Position numbers and translations under genes: made by a program
NCBI RefSeq assembly: GCF_042652345.1
Contig: NZ_JBHSJJ010000002.1
Coordinates: forward strand, 248,001 to 312,000
Origin: Negadavirga shengliensis
GTDB taxonomy: Bacteria; Bacteroidota; Bacteroidia; Cytophagales; Cyclobacteriaceae
Direction: 5' to 3'
DNA: 64,000 nt
Notes under the pieces: model-generated
What the model was told of the DNA's origin: nothing
Databases searched by the model: none
What the model saw: only the letters and a program-made list of their open reading frames with translations
Shown here: positions 18,113 through 26,432 of the stretch, in pieces
How positions within the stretch are numbered: position 1 is the stretch's first letter
How the letters are laid out: the number at the start of each line of letters is the position of its first letter

Positions 18113-19537
18113 TCATTTCTTGACCATAACCCCTATGCTTCCATGATCGACAGGAGGAGAAAGGCTGATTTCTCCGGCGGCTATTTCTTCTACGGCCAGC
18201 CATTCCCCAGTGGTGGCATCAATCCAGGACAATTCAAAATTTCCCGATGCCTCAGCCATGTTCAACGACACCTCCCCTTCTTGTGGAAAAAACACAATAT
18301 ATTTTTCACCTGCCTTGGCAGCCACATAAGCTTCATTTGGAGACAAATCAGTCAAAAGTTCCATTTGAGGCTCAACTTCCCACATCTTAACTTTTTCTTC
18401 AACTTTACGAATGGTTTTGATGGCATTGATGGACAACTCACTCATGCCGAGTCCATGGGGTGGGCGGTGGAACCTGCTGGAAGCAAACCCTCCCAAAATA
18501 TTCCTGAAAAAAGTATCAAACGCGTGCTTGGTGGTCATGCCCCTGAACAACCATGCCTCATGAGCATCACTGCCGTAAATCTTGGTGCTGTTGACGGGTC
18601 TGGGATTTTTTTTGATATAATCAAACACATACTGGGCGTTGTCCCAGTTTTCTTGTCCGGTTTTATGGCTGTTTTGGGCAATATCTATGAAATCATACCT
18701 CCCAGGATGGTCCAGGGTCCGCTTGTGCATGCGAGAAGTGACGTCCCAATCGTCCCACATCTCGGTGATATAAATCCGTTCTTCCGCCGCTATTTCCTTC
18801 ACAAAACCTGCCCAATAGACCGCCCATTCTTCCATACCGCTGGTTTCATTATCTATACAGTAAAGTACATTGCCGTATTTCAAGGAAATTGACAGTAATT
18901 TTCGCACGAAAGCCTGCTGGTAAGCCAACAGAACTTCGTTATTGTCCAAGTCTGGAACGGTAAAGAAAAACGGCTGTTTATTACTTCCCGGGTGATCCGG
19001 ATAGATGCTGTCCAACCTTGCTTCATCATAGGTATAATTGATGTTGTTTTTTGGATTATAAGGGTCCGTGATCCATTCGTCTCTGGAATGATCAAACCTG
19101 TCCCATATTTCTATCTGGACAATGATATCGCGCTCTTCTGCCCATTTAAGGAGGTTTTCAAAACTTTCCCAGTAACGCTCATTCCATTTATCAAGATCGT
19201 ATTTCCCCGCTTCATTTTGGGCAAAGGCACGTAAGTCGCCCGTGTCACGGTCACTCATCGTATTTCGGACATAATTTCCGCCGATAGCCTGCAAGCTGTC
19301 CAAATGGGATTTCAGGTTTTTGTTCTGAAACAGATTGTCATTATCGGTAGCCCCCAGCAAAAGGACGGGCTGGCTTTTATATTCCCAATAATAGGGATTG
19401 TCCGCCCAAGGTTTAATAAATACATCCACCAGTTCCTCCTGCTGGTGAGCCGGATTGCAGGAAAATCCCGCGAAACCGATGAGTAGGATAAACGGGTATA
19501 ATAAACATTTAGACAACCTTGTATTTCCTTGTTCCAT
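18113..19537 (-). CDS. Putative glycoside hydrolase lipoprotein, TIM-barrel type with C-terminal collagen-binding-like domain
   Basis: A 474-residue predicted lipoprotein (C27 in GFAGFSC). The central region alternates strands and helices as in clan GH-A barrels: VLLLGATDNDNL, NYVRNTMSDRD, IIVQIEIWDRFD, VLYCIDNETSG and YITEMWDDWD. By analogy with that clan, Glu231 in the Asn-Glu pair would be the acid/base, and Glu259 is a candidate nucleophile. The C-terminus (about 390-474, LSWIDATTGEWLAVEEI) resembles the 'putative collagen-binding' beta domain common in Bacteroidota glycosidases. Specificity is unknown. It follows the 19540 gene by 2 bases and is the last gene of a four-gene operon. Confidence 0.65.
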   Translation of the reverse strand: MEQGNTRLSKCLLYPFILLIGFAGFSCNPAHQQEELVDVFIKPWADNPYYWEYKSQPVLLLGATDNDNLFQNKNLKSHLDSLQAIGGNYVRNTMSDRDTGDLRAFAQNEAGKYDLDKWNERYWESFENLLKWAEERDIIVQIEIWDRFDHSRDEWITDPYNPKNNINYTYDEARLDSIYPDHPGSNKQPFFFTVPDLDNNEVLLAYQQAFVRKLLSISLKYGNVLYCIDNETSGMEEWAVYWAGFVKEIAAEERIYITEMWDDWDVTSRMHKRTLDHPGRYDFIDIAQNSHKTGQENWDNAQYVFDYIKKNPRPVNSTKIYGSDAHEAWLFRGMTTKHAFDTFFRNILGGFASSRFHRPPHGLGMSELSINAIKTIRKVEEKVKMWEVEPQMELLTDLSPNEAYVAAKAGEKYIVFFPQEGEVSLNMAEASGNFELSWIDATTGEWLAVEEIAAGEISLSPPVDHGSIGVMVKK

Positions 19538-19539
19538 AA

Positions 19540-20880
19540 TTATAAAGTGGTTAAAATGATTCTTCTATACCTTGTCATGGCAGGTTGTCCATTATCAGTG
19601 ACTTCTGCAATGATATGGATTTTTTCACCTTTGGGTAATTCTGGCATTTTAAATGAAGCCTTGGCCCCTTGATTTTCCATTTCAAACCTGATAGGCTCAG
19701 ATGCCCGGAAAATTTCATCATATACAAACCAATGAAATTCCAATGCGTCCCCATCCGGGTCTGAACTTTGGGAGGCGTCCAGGACTACACGCTCACCTGC
19801 TTTGGCTTCCAGTTCCAAAGGAAAAGTACTTTTACCGCCATTGATGATCACCACAGGATTGTGATTGGCTTCCGCGAAAGACATGGTGGCCCATTTTACC
19901 CTTGCCATAAAATCCCGTTGAAAAGCAGATCGCCAGCGGGCCACGGTATGCCTTTCATTGAGCTTTCCTTCAAGGAAATCCGGCACATCAATATATAAAT
20001 GGTTGTTCAACCAACGGTACCTGCCTCCCCACCCTCCATATTCCGGTTTTTCAGGAACGTTCAATCCATTCTCCAATAAACCCAAAAATGAGGGTGTGTC
20101 ACCTTCCTTCATACCATCGGTGCCATGTCCGTGCAATTGGTATTTTTCGCTCAAAGGTCCGTTTCCATGAATCTCCGTCCTCACCCAGTCTCCATCCTGC
20201 ATACTCACGTCACCGGTCATATACATGCCCCTGAAAGCAGACAGTTCCCTAACACCTGCAAAACCGTACCAAGCAAAACCATTGGCAATAAATTTCACAT
20301 CTTTGAACTCTTTAAGCATATAATCCCTGTGACCGTCCTGGTCACCAATGGCATGCACCTGTATTTTTTTACAGAAAGCCTCCAACTGCTCGCTATTTCT
20401 ATTTTCTTTTACTTTCCACAAGGCTTGGGCCAACTCACGAAGCCCTCCCCATACGGCAATGTGCACCGTGTGGTCCGTCCCATCAATCACCTGGATAATA
20501 TGGTCGGAAGCTTCCGTATCATGGCCCTCACCTAGGGATTTATGGTCCCCCTGTCCATTTTTGACCAAGCGTTCAAGTTGATCCGGGTCAGGAAAATCTT
20601 GGGAATGGAGCAAGAGATTTGGGTATACTTCCCGGTATGCCTGTAGCTGTGAATGGATGATTTCCGGCTTGGTATCCTGTCCGTGTCCGAGCCTGCTTGT
20701 TGCACACAAGCCTTTGATATCAAAATGGTCGGCATAATACAGAAACCTGGCAAGGCTCTGCTCATCATCCGTATCCCCACCGATATCGGTCAGTACAATG
20801 ATTTGCGGTTTGTCCTGGGCCAAAGACAAAAGAGGCAAGCCAAATACCCATAATGCCCATAAAAAGAAGTGTTTCTGCAT
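19540..20880 (-). CDS. Sde182-type nucleoside-hydrolase-like secreted protein (DUF1593)
   Basis: A 446-residue protein with a signal peptide (LWVFGLPLLSLAQ). It begins with the calcium-binding motif of nucleoside hydrolases, TDIGGDTDDEQSLARFL (Asp32, Asp36, Asp38 and Asp39). Other matching regions are GLCATSRLGHGQ, HIAVWGGLRELAQALW and KFIANGFAWYG. The C-terminal 100 residues form an Ig-like domain (LDASQSSDPDGDALEFHWFV) as in the Sde182 protein of Saccharophagus, which was described as cellulose-binding. The true substrate is unknown; an N- or O-glycoside of a plant or algal glycan is possible. It lies between the two glycosidase-like genes, 2 bases from the downstream one and 115 from the upstream one. 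Confidence 0.8.
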   Translation of the reverse strand: MQKHFFLWALWVFGLPLLSLAQDKPQIIVLTDIGGDTDDEQSLARFLYYADHFDIKGLCATSRLGHGQDTKPEIIHSQLQAYREVYPNLLLHSQDFPDPDQLERLVKNGQGDHKSLGEGHDTEASDHIIQVIDGTDHTVHIAVWGGLRELAQALWKVKENRNSEQLEAFCKKIQVHAIGDQDGHRDYMLKEFKDVKFIANGFAWYGFAGVRELSAFRGMYMTGDVSMQDGDWVRTEIHGNGPLSEKYQLHGHGTDGMKEGDTPSFLGLLENGLNVPEKPEYGGWGGRYRWLNNHLYIDVPDFLEGKLNERHTVARWRSAFQRDFMARVKWATMSFAEANHNPVVIINGGKSTFPLELEAKAGERVVLDASQSSDPDGDALEFHWFVYDEIFRASEPIRFEMENQGAKASFKMPELPKGEKIHIIAEVTDNGQPAMTRYRRIILTTL

Positions 20881-20995
20881 ATTCCCGCTTGGTTATATTT
20901 TTACACTGAAAAAAACAAGGTATTGCGGCAGCAACCTGGGACACATCGTGTTTAACGGCAAGAGTTGGCACCTTTCATGAAACAGATCCCAGCAG

Positions 20996-22219
20996 CTAAT
21001 TTTCATCCTCAACCGCCAAAACCCAATCGGACGTATAGGGTGCGCTAAAGACATGATCCCCATTCTCTTTAATACCCAATTCAATCTCTTCATAGCTTTT
21101 TCTGGCGTCCACTGCAACTACTTTTTTGGGTCCCCCTACCAGATTATACTTTATTTTTCTGGTTTCTTCCTTATAATAAACCAGCAACTCGTTCCCGCTT
21201 CTCAAACCAAATCCATCACTTAGTGAATTATCTACTTCCATATCACTGCGAAACCTGTTTTTATCGGCCCAAAACACAAAGAAGCATTTGATTTGCTCTT
21301 TATTGCCATACCTGCCGTCACCATCCAAATTGCCCCAGATTGCACCAATTCCACCTGCCATGGTGTGCTGCCACAGACCCCGACGGGTTTCCTCTTCATT
21401 ATAATCTTTTTCCGGCCACTTGCTTGGAGGATTGTTTCTTACCCTGTACCTGTCCCCTGAAAATGAGGGCTTCTGAGGCCTTGCCTGCTTCATTGCTACC
21501 AAATCATCATACCAGGGTTTGTGGTATTCGTAGTCGGAGAAGTCAAGGCCTTCGTATATTTGGTCCAATTTGTTTTTGGATGCCCTGGCAGCCAGCAGGT
21601 GGTTCCAATCCGGTTTGCTCCAAAGATAGTCACGCCATGTTTTCAGCTCCTCTTCCGAAACCCATTCCCATAGATCAAATCCGTATCCCAACATCCAACC
21701 TTTTACAGGGCCCAGCTTTTCCGCAATTTGATCCAGCAGCTGCCGTTCCTGAAGGCCCATGATCCCATCCCGGCTGCTTTTGGAAGTCCAGCCACGCTCG
21801 GCATCCCCCCACATCCATAGGTAGGTGGATCCACCTGCCTGATATACTTTCCGAATGATCATTTCAAGCTTTTCAAAAGTCCGGGCGTCAGGAACAGAAT
21901 CTGCAGCTGTCACCCTGTTATCTTCAATATGAAACCACCTTCCAAAGACGGGAACATGGACCCCGTTGAAACCATGTCCCTCCATAAATTCCGCTACGAA
22001 GAAATCCATGTCTGTCTCGCTGATCTCATGCAGGCCTTTGCCCAAAACATCGATCATCATATAATTTGGAACAAAGGCTTTGCCTGTTCCTGTCCAGATA
22101 AATTTATCCTTGTAAGTCCCCACTTCCCCCCTGTCTTGGGACCACAGATGCCCCCCAAAAAACAACATCGGGATAATCAGGAATAGGAAAAGTTTGTTGG
22201 GAAACATGGGCATCTTCAT
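20996..22219 (-). CDS. Secreted TIM-barrel-like protein, putative glycosidase, family not recognised
   Basis: A 407-residue protein with an export signal (LFLFLIIPMLFFGGHLWSQ). The sequence reads like a glycosidase barrel: IWTGTGKAFVPNYMMID, HGFNGVHVPVFGRWF, STYLWMWGDAE, GWMLGYGFDLWEWV, KPSFSGDRYRVRN and QHTMAGGIGAIWGNL. A C-terminal beta-sandwich follows (ELLVYYKEETRKI, APYTSDWVLAVED). This is the layout of DUF4038/GH140-like proteins, but I cannot name catalytic residues with confidence. The start at 22219 lies 13 bases after the NTF2-like gene, so the two are probably one transcript. Confidence 0.6.
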   Translation of the reverse strand: MKMPMFPNKLFLFLIIPMLFFGGHLWSQDRGEVGTYKDKFIWTGTGKAFVPNYMMIDVLGKGLHEISETDMDFFVAEFMEGHGFNGVHVPVFGRWFHIEDNRVTAADSVPDARTFEKLEMIIRKVYQAGGSTYLWMWGDAERGWTSKSSRDGIMGLQERQLLDQIAEKLGPVKGWMLGYGFDLWEWVSEEELKTWRDYLWSKPDWNHLLAARASKNKLDQIYEGLDFSDYEYHKPWYDDLVAMKQARPQKPSFSGDRYRVRNNPPSKWPEKDYNEEETRRGLWQHTMAGGIGAIWGNLDGDGRYGNKEQIKCFFVFWADKNRFRSDMEVDNSLSDGFGLRSGNELLVYYKEETRKIKYNLVGGPKKVVAVDARKSYEEIELGIKENGDHVFSAPYTSDWVLAVEDEN

Positions 22220-22232
22220 AAACCAAAATCAA

Positions 22233-22688
22233 TCACGGGTCCATCCTCAAAGATTGCCAACTCACCATTTTCCAATCGCCAGCAATTTCCACATAGACAT
22301 TGGTGTATTTTAATCGCAGGTTATTCGGACTGCCGTCAGGATGCTTCCGGTAATAGGTGCAGATCCCATTTATTATGGCGGTATTGTCATATATCCTTAT
22401 TTCGGCATCATCAATCGAAATATCATCATAGGCCCTGCTGCCATCGGCTATTGATTTGATGTAACTTTCTTTGGTATCTACTTCACCATTGGAATGTAAA
22501 TAATAAAGGTCATCAGCCATCACCGCTTCTAGATGGCTCACATCTCTATCTACAATGGCTTTAAATCTTTTTTGTTCTATGCTGAGTATATCCTCCTTGG
22601 AAGTACTGTTTTGTGTGCCGGGACCTGCACATTGGCAAAAACCCAATATGATTAAGCATAAAAATGCATATTTGAACATGATTTGCAT
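22233..22688 (-). CDS. SnoaL/NTF2-like (DUF4440) lipoprotein
   Basis: A 151-residue protein. A lipoprotein signal ends at the FCQCAG Cys. The alpha+beta cone fold of the NTF2 superfamily follows: ILSIEQKRFKAIVDRDVSHL, EAVMADDLYYLHSNGEV, DTKESYIKSI, AEIRIYDNTAIINGI and a final WKMVSWQSLRMDP. DUF4440 members often bind small ligands or serve as non-catalytic or isomerase-type domains; the exact role here is unknown. It is the first gene of the minus-strand operon 22688-18113. The divergent cupin gene starts 270 bp away. Confidence 0.82.
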   Translation of the reverse strand: MQIMFKYAFLCLIILGFCQCAGPGTQNSTSKEDILSIEQKRFKAIVDRDVSHLEAVMADDLYYLHSNGEVDTKESYIKSIADGSRAYDDISIDDAEIRIYDNTAIINGICTYYRKHPDGSPNNLRLKYTNVYVEIAGDWKMVSWQSLRMDP

Positions 22689-22886
22689 AGGTTATTTTAA
22701 TAGTATTTAATCAAATACCCATCGGAATTCCCAGTTTAGGCTTCCGTTGTGTTCTTAAAACCGGAAAGGCGGAAAAACCAGATGGTGATTTGCCGGCTAA
22801 AGCTCCGACTGTATGGTAATTACCTAAATAATCTCTTTATTAACAAGAATTCCAACATAATTGAGGGCAAGGAGATCCGCTTCACT

Positions 22887-22918
22887 TTTGCTAAAGAAAG
22901 TGGATTTATGTAACTTCG
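22887..22918 (+). promoter_or_regulatory. Candidate Bacteroidota-type promoter for the cupin gene
   Basis: TTTG at 22887-22890, a 20-base spacer and TAACTTCG at 22911-22918 match the Bacteroidota -33/-7 consensus (TTTG, TAnnTTTG) with one mismatch. The start codon is about 40 bases downstream. This is a pattern match only. Confidence 0.4.
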
Positions 22919-22957
22919 CTGGCAACAGCACCTCTAAATCTCAAATTAACCGGACTC

Positions 22958-23461
22958 TTGAAATTGCCAGAAAAACTATATTTTGATGACGACGGCGTGA
23001 TTCCCAACAGCCACCGCCCCCTTTTGCTGTACCGGGATGTTTTCTCCCATACCGGAGAGCAGGCCGCGGAATGGTTGGAATCAAAATTTTCATCCAACAA
23101 CTGGACAAACGGCTGGCGGTGGGGTGTTTATCCTTTCCATCACTATCACAGCAATACCCATGAAGTCCTGGGCGTGTTCAAAGGATCCGCTTTACTGCTT
23201 CTTGGAGGGGACAATGGAAAAGAGGTGCAGGTAAACGCCGGAGATGTCATCATCATCCCCGCGGGCGTGGCACACAAATGTTTATCACATACTAACGGTT
23301 TCACTGTGGTAGGGGCTTATCCTAACGGCTTAAAACCCGACATGAGGAAAGGCGAAGCCGGAGAACGCCCACAAGCGGATAAGCAAATAGCTGCAGTGCC
23401 GGTCCCGGAAACGGATCCATTATATGGGACAGAAGCAGGCTTGGTCACCATTTGGAAATAA
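22958..23461 (+). CDS. YjlB-like cupin protein
   Basis: A 167-residue single-domain cupin. Conserved segments are YFDDDGVIPNSHRPLLLYR, the metal-binding strand HHYHSNTHEVLGVFKGSALL and the second His motif GDVIIIPAGVAHKCL. Relatives of Bacillus YjlB have this length and order; their function is unknown, possibly a sugar or keto-acid isomerase or dioxygenase-type enzyme. No ATG lies in frame near the family start. I use TTG at 22958; a second TTG at 22964 is also possible. It is followed by the aldo/keto reductase 48 bases downstream, and both run against the surrounding PUL genes, perhaps as a small accessory sugar-catabolism operon. Confidence 0.8.
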   Translation: MKLPEKLYFDDDGVIPNSHRPLLLYRDVFSHTGEQAAEWLESKFSSNNWTNGWRWGVYPFHHYHSNTHEVLGVFKGSALLLLGGDNGKEVQVNAGDVIIIPAGVAHKCLSHTNGFTVVGAYPNGLKPDMRKGEAGERPQADKQIAAVPVPETDPLYGTEAGLVTIWK

Positions 23462-23509
23462 AAATCCGCTTTCTATTTACCCCAAGCAAGAAAAGAAACC
23501 AGATACAGC

Positions 23510-24643
23510 ATGACTACCAGAAGAAATTTTATAGAAAAAAGTTTAAAAATCACAGCAGCTGCTGGAATGGCCCCTGTTATCCCAACACTTCATGCCGCAG
23601 GCAGCTTTTCGGAAAAACCTTCTCATATGGATCAACCTAAAAAAACATCCCCCCTTGGCAATCACTTCCGTCCTTCCCAATCCTATGGGCTGGGAGGCGT
23701 GGCGATAGGAAACGGGTTCCGCCCCACTACAGATGAACAAGCCCAAGAAGCCATGGAAGCAGCATGGGATGCGGGCGTAAGGCTTTTTGACACTTCACCC
23801 TGGTATGGGCTGGGCCTGAGTGAAAGGCGCTTTGGCAGGTTTCTGCACAACCAGAAACGGGAAGATTATATCTTGTCCACCAAAACAGGCCGCCTGCTAA
23901 AAGCCGCCAATAAACCTCCCAAGACGGCTACCTGGAATACCCCTTCCCCCTTTGATTATGAATATGACTACAGTGCGGAGGGCACACGCAGATCCATAGA
24001 AGACAGCCTGCAACGCATGGGGATTGAAAGCATAGACATCGTGTTCATTCACGATCTCTCCCCGGACAATGGGGACATGAAAGAAAACTGGACGGAATTC
24101 TTTAAGGTGGCCGAAAAAGGCGCCATGAAGGAGCTTACCAGAATGCGTGAAGAAGGATTGATCAAAGCCTGGGGCTTGGGAGTGAACAGAATTGAGCCGA
24201 TCCTAAAAACCATTGAGGTAGCGGACCCCGATATTTTTCTTTCGGCCACGCAATATTCCCTCATGTACCACGAAGGTGCGCTGAACCGGTTATTCCCCAT
24301 CTGCGACGAAAGAGATATTTCCATCATAGTGGGGGCACCCCTCAACGCCGGCTTTCTGGCGGGAATCGACCGCTATGATTATTGGGGTAAAATCCCTGAG
24401 GGCTTTATGGAGAAGAGGGAACAAATGAGCAAAATCGCCGAAAAACATGGGACAGACCTGAGGACAGCCGCATTGCAGTTTTCTGCGGCTCCGGCCACCG
24501 TATCCGCTGTGATTCCGGGAACCCGTTATGCCCATCAGGCAAAGGAGAACGTGGAATCCATGAAAGTAAAAATCCCGGCAGCGTTCTGGGAAGAACTCAA
24601 GGAAAGAAAGCTGATCGCTTCACACGCTCCTACTCCTTCATGA
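23510..24643 (+). CDS. Aldo/keto reductase, exported, sugar-dehydrogenase-like
   Basis: A 377-residue AKR. The N-terminus carries a Tat-type signal (TRRNFIEKSLKITAAAGMA), so it probably acts in the periplasm. The AKR tetrad is visible: Asp and Tyr in LFDTSPWYGLGLSERRFG, Lys in ILSTKTGRLL and His in IVFIHDLS. The cofactor region VSAVIPGTRYAHQAKEN is also present. The LGxSERRFG arrangement resembles D-threo-aldose (L-fucose) dehydrogenases, so oxidation of a free sugar released by the PUL is a reasonable inference. It follows the cupin gene by 48 bases and converges on the sulfatase at 24680. Confidence 0.88.
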   Translation: MTTRRNFIEKSLKITAAAGMAPVIPTLHAAGSFSEKPSHMDQPKKTSPLGNHFRPSQSYGLGGVAIGNGFRPTTDEQAQEAMEAAWDAGVRLFDTSPWYGLGLSERRFGRFLHNQKREDYILSTKTGRLLKAANKPPKTATWNTPSPFDYEYDYSAEGTRRSIEDSLQRMGIESIDIVFIHDLSPDNGDMKENWTEFFKVAEKGAMKELTRMREEGLIKAWGLGVNRIEPILKTIEVADPDIFLSATQYSLMYHEGALNRLFPICDERDISIIVGAPLNAGFLAGIDRYDYWGKIPEGFMEKREQMSKIAEKHGTDLRTAALQFSAAPATVSAVIPGTRYAHQAKENVESMKVKIPAAFWEELKERKLIASHAPTPS

Positions 24644-24679
24644 AGAGCAGAAAAGATTTTGTTCCCACCCAAAGAAGCG

Positions 24680-26206
24680 TCACTTGATCAAGCCCTTGTC
24701 AGATCTTTCCTTTTGATCCACAAAATAAGGCTGGAAAGAATATGAAGAATGCCTGGCCCAAGGAGCGTTCGTCTTTGGTAAATGCTTTTTAATCTCTTCT
24801 TTAATGTTCAGGTATTTTTCGTCGTCCCACAAATTATACCATTCATTGGGGTCGTTTGCATGATCATAGAATTCCTCCGTTCCGTCTTCGTATTGAATAT
24901 AACGGTACCTTTTCGTCCTGATCGCATGATTCTTCATCCCATACGTGGTCAAGGCCATCCATTCCCTTTCAGCATCAGTACCTTTCAACAAAGGAACCAA
25001 GCTCGTTCCCTCATTGAAGTTGTTTTTGGGCAATGAAGCGAGTTCAACCAAAGTCGGATAAATTGAAAGAAGTTCCACGGGTTCATCGACCACCTTTCCG
25101 CCCGGAATACCAGGTCCCGAAAAGATAAGGGGCGATTTGGTGGCTTCTTCCCATAAGGCGTGTTTTGCGAACGTTCCTTTTTCGCCCAATCTATAACCGT
25201 GGTCAGACCATAATACCACAATCGTGTTGTCCGCATAAGGACTGTTTTCCAAAGCTTCCAACAACTTGCCCACCTGGGCATCCACAAAGCTGATACAGGC
25301 CAAATAACCCTGTATGATATATTTCCAGTTGTCGGTTTCTATTGCCCAATCTGTAGTGGGCATCATGGGTAAGTCATTGATTTTTAAGGCTACCTGCGGC
25401 ACATCTTCCAAATCGTCCGGTTTATAGGGAGGCATTTCAAGTGTTTCAACAGGATGTAGGTCAAACCACTGCTGCGGCACATACCAAGGTGCATGGGGCC
25501 TCAAAAAGCCTACTGCCAGAAAAAACGGGCGGTCATAATCCCTTTTTAGCCTTTCAGCTGCCCACTGCGCAGACTGGTAATCCGGCATCAGCGAATCGGC
25601 CATAGGATATGCGCCCCAATCGGTTCCTGTTCTCCCATAGTTGTCGCCTGCGAATCCTTCCCAAACAAATCTTTTTTCAGGCGTTGGCCCAAATCCCCTG
25701 ACCCTTCCCCCTGAATCATGAAACTGCCCCTTAGGAGCATGTTCATGAAACAATTTCCCTATCCCCATGGTGTGATATCCTTCCTTTTTGAAATATTCAG
25801 GAAGGAAAACAACGTCTTTGGTAGCGGCATTGTCGTGAACGATTTTTTCATCGTCAATCATCCCATAAATCCCCGTAGTGGACGGACGGAGTCCACTCAT
25901 CAAAGAGGCCCTGGATGGACCACAAAGCGGGGCCTGACAATGGGCGTTCTCAAAAAGAACGCCCATTTGGGCCAACCGGTCTATGTTCGGGGTTTTGGTT
26001 TGACCATGCATTCCCATGGAGCCTATCCAGCTGTTAAGGTCATCAATGGCTATAAATAAAATATTGGGACCCGTTTTTGAAGTTTCAGGAGGATTGACAC
26101 CCTGGCTAAACCCTGACGAGGTGGCGACAACAACAAATACGACAGCCAAAATGGTCTGATAGCCGACAAAATTATTCTTGATTAAATTCATAAATGATTT
26201 TTTCAT
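24680..26206 (-). CDS. Type I sulfatase, iduronate-2-sulfatase/S1_7-like
   Basis: A 508-residue sulfatase with a signal peptide (LAVVFVVVATSSGFSQG). The metal site starts at PNILFIAIDDLNSW (Asp55/Asp56), the formylglycine motif is C95-G-P-S-R99, and the second metal segment is LWSDHGYRLGEKGTFAKHAL. The TGxRPSTTGIYG stretch after the activation motif is the signature of the iduronate-2-sulfatase/choline-sulfatase-like group (S1_7). Its substrate could be a 2-O-sulfated uronate or, as in ulvan systems, another sulfated sugar. The gene is separated from the next upstream gene by 226 bp in which I see nothing. Confidence 0.9.
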   Translation of the reverse strand: MKKSFMNLIKNNFVGYQTILAVVFVVVATSSGFSQGVNPPETSKTGPNILFIAIDDLNSWIGSMGMHGQTKTPNIDRLAQMGVLFENAHCQAPLCGPSRASLMSGLRPSTTGIYGMIDDEKIVHDNAATKDVVFLPEYFKKEGYHTMGIGKLFHEHAPKGQFHDSGGRVRGFGPTPEKRFVWEGFAGDNYGRTGTDWGAYPMADSLMPDYQSAQWAAERLKRDYDRPFFLAVGFLRPHAPWYVPQQWFDLHPVETLEMPPYKPDDLEDVPQVALKINDLPMMPTTDWAIETDNWKYIIQGYLACISFVDAQVGKLLEALENSPYADNTIVVLWSDHGYRLGEKGTFAKHALWEEATKSPLIFSGPGIPGGKVVDEPVELLSIYPTLVELASLPKNNFNEGTSLVPLLKGTDAEREWMALTTYGMKNHAIRTKRYRYIQYEDGTEEFYDHANDPNEWYNLWDDEKYLNIKEEIKKHLPKTNAPWARHSSYSFQPYFVDQKERSDKGLIK

Positions 26207-26432
26207 TTAACGTTTACTCCATCATGATACGGATTTTATTCCGTTGGAAATCTATTTGGAACTGCAGCCTATAAAGTATTGAATCCGTTCAATCCATGGA
26301 GTTTACAACTATCCCAAATAGAAAAAAGGCAAGGATTTTCTTAACAATTAGAATGTTAGGACGCTAAAGCAATCCTCCAGACTCCAGCATCCTTCCATAC
26401 ACTTCCCAATGCTTCTCCAAAATCCGCCGTTT

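Noticed and set aside
18143..18892. Plus-strand reading frame of 249 codons opposite the putative glycosidase
   Set aside because: Antisense shadow; the minus-strand gene has a lipoprotein signal and barrel motifs and fits the operon spacing.
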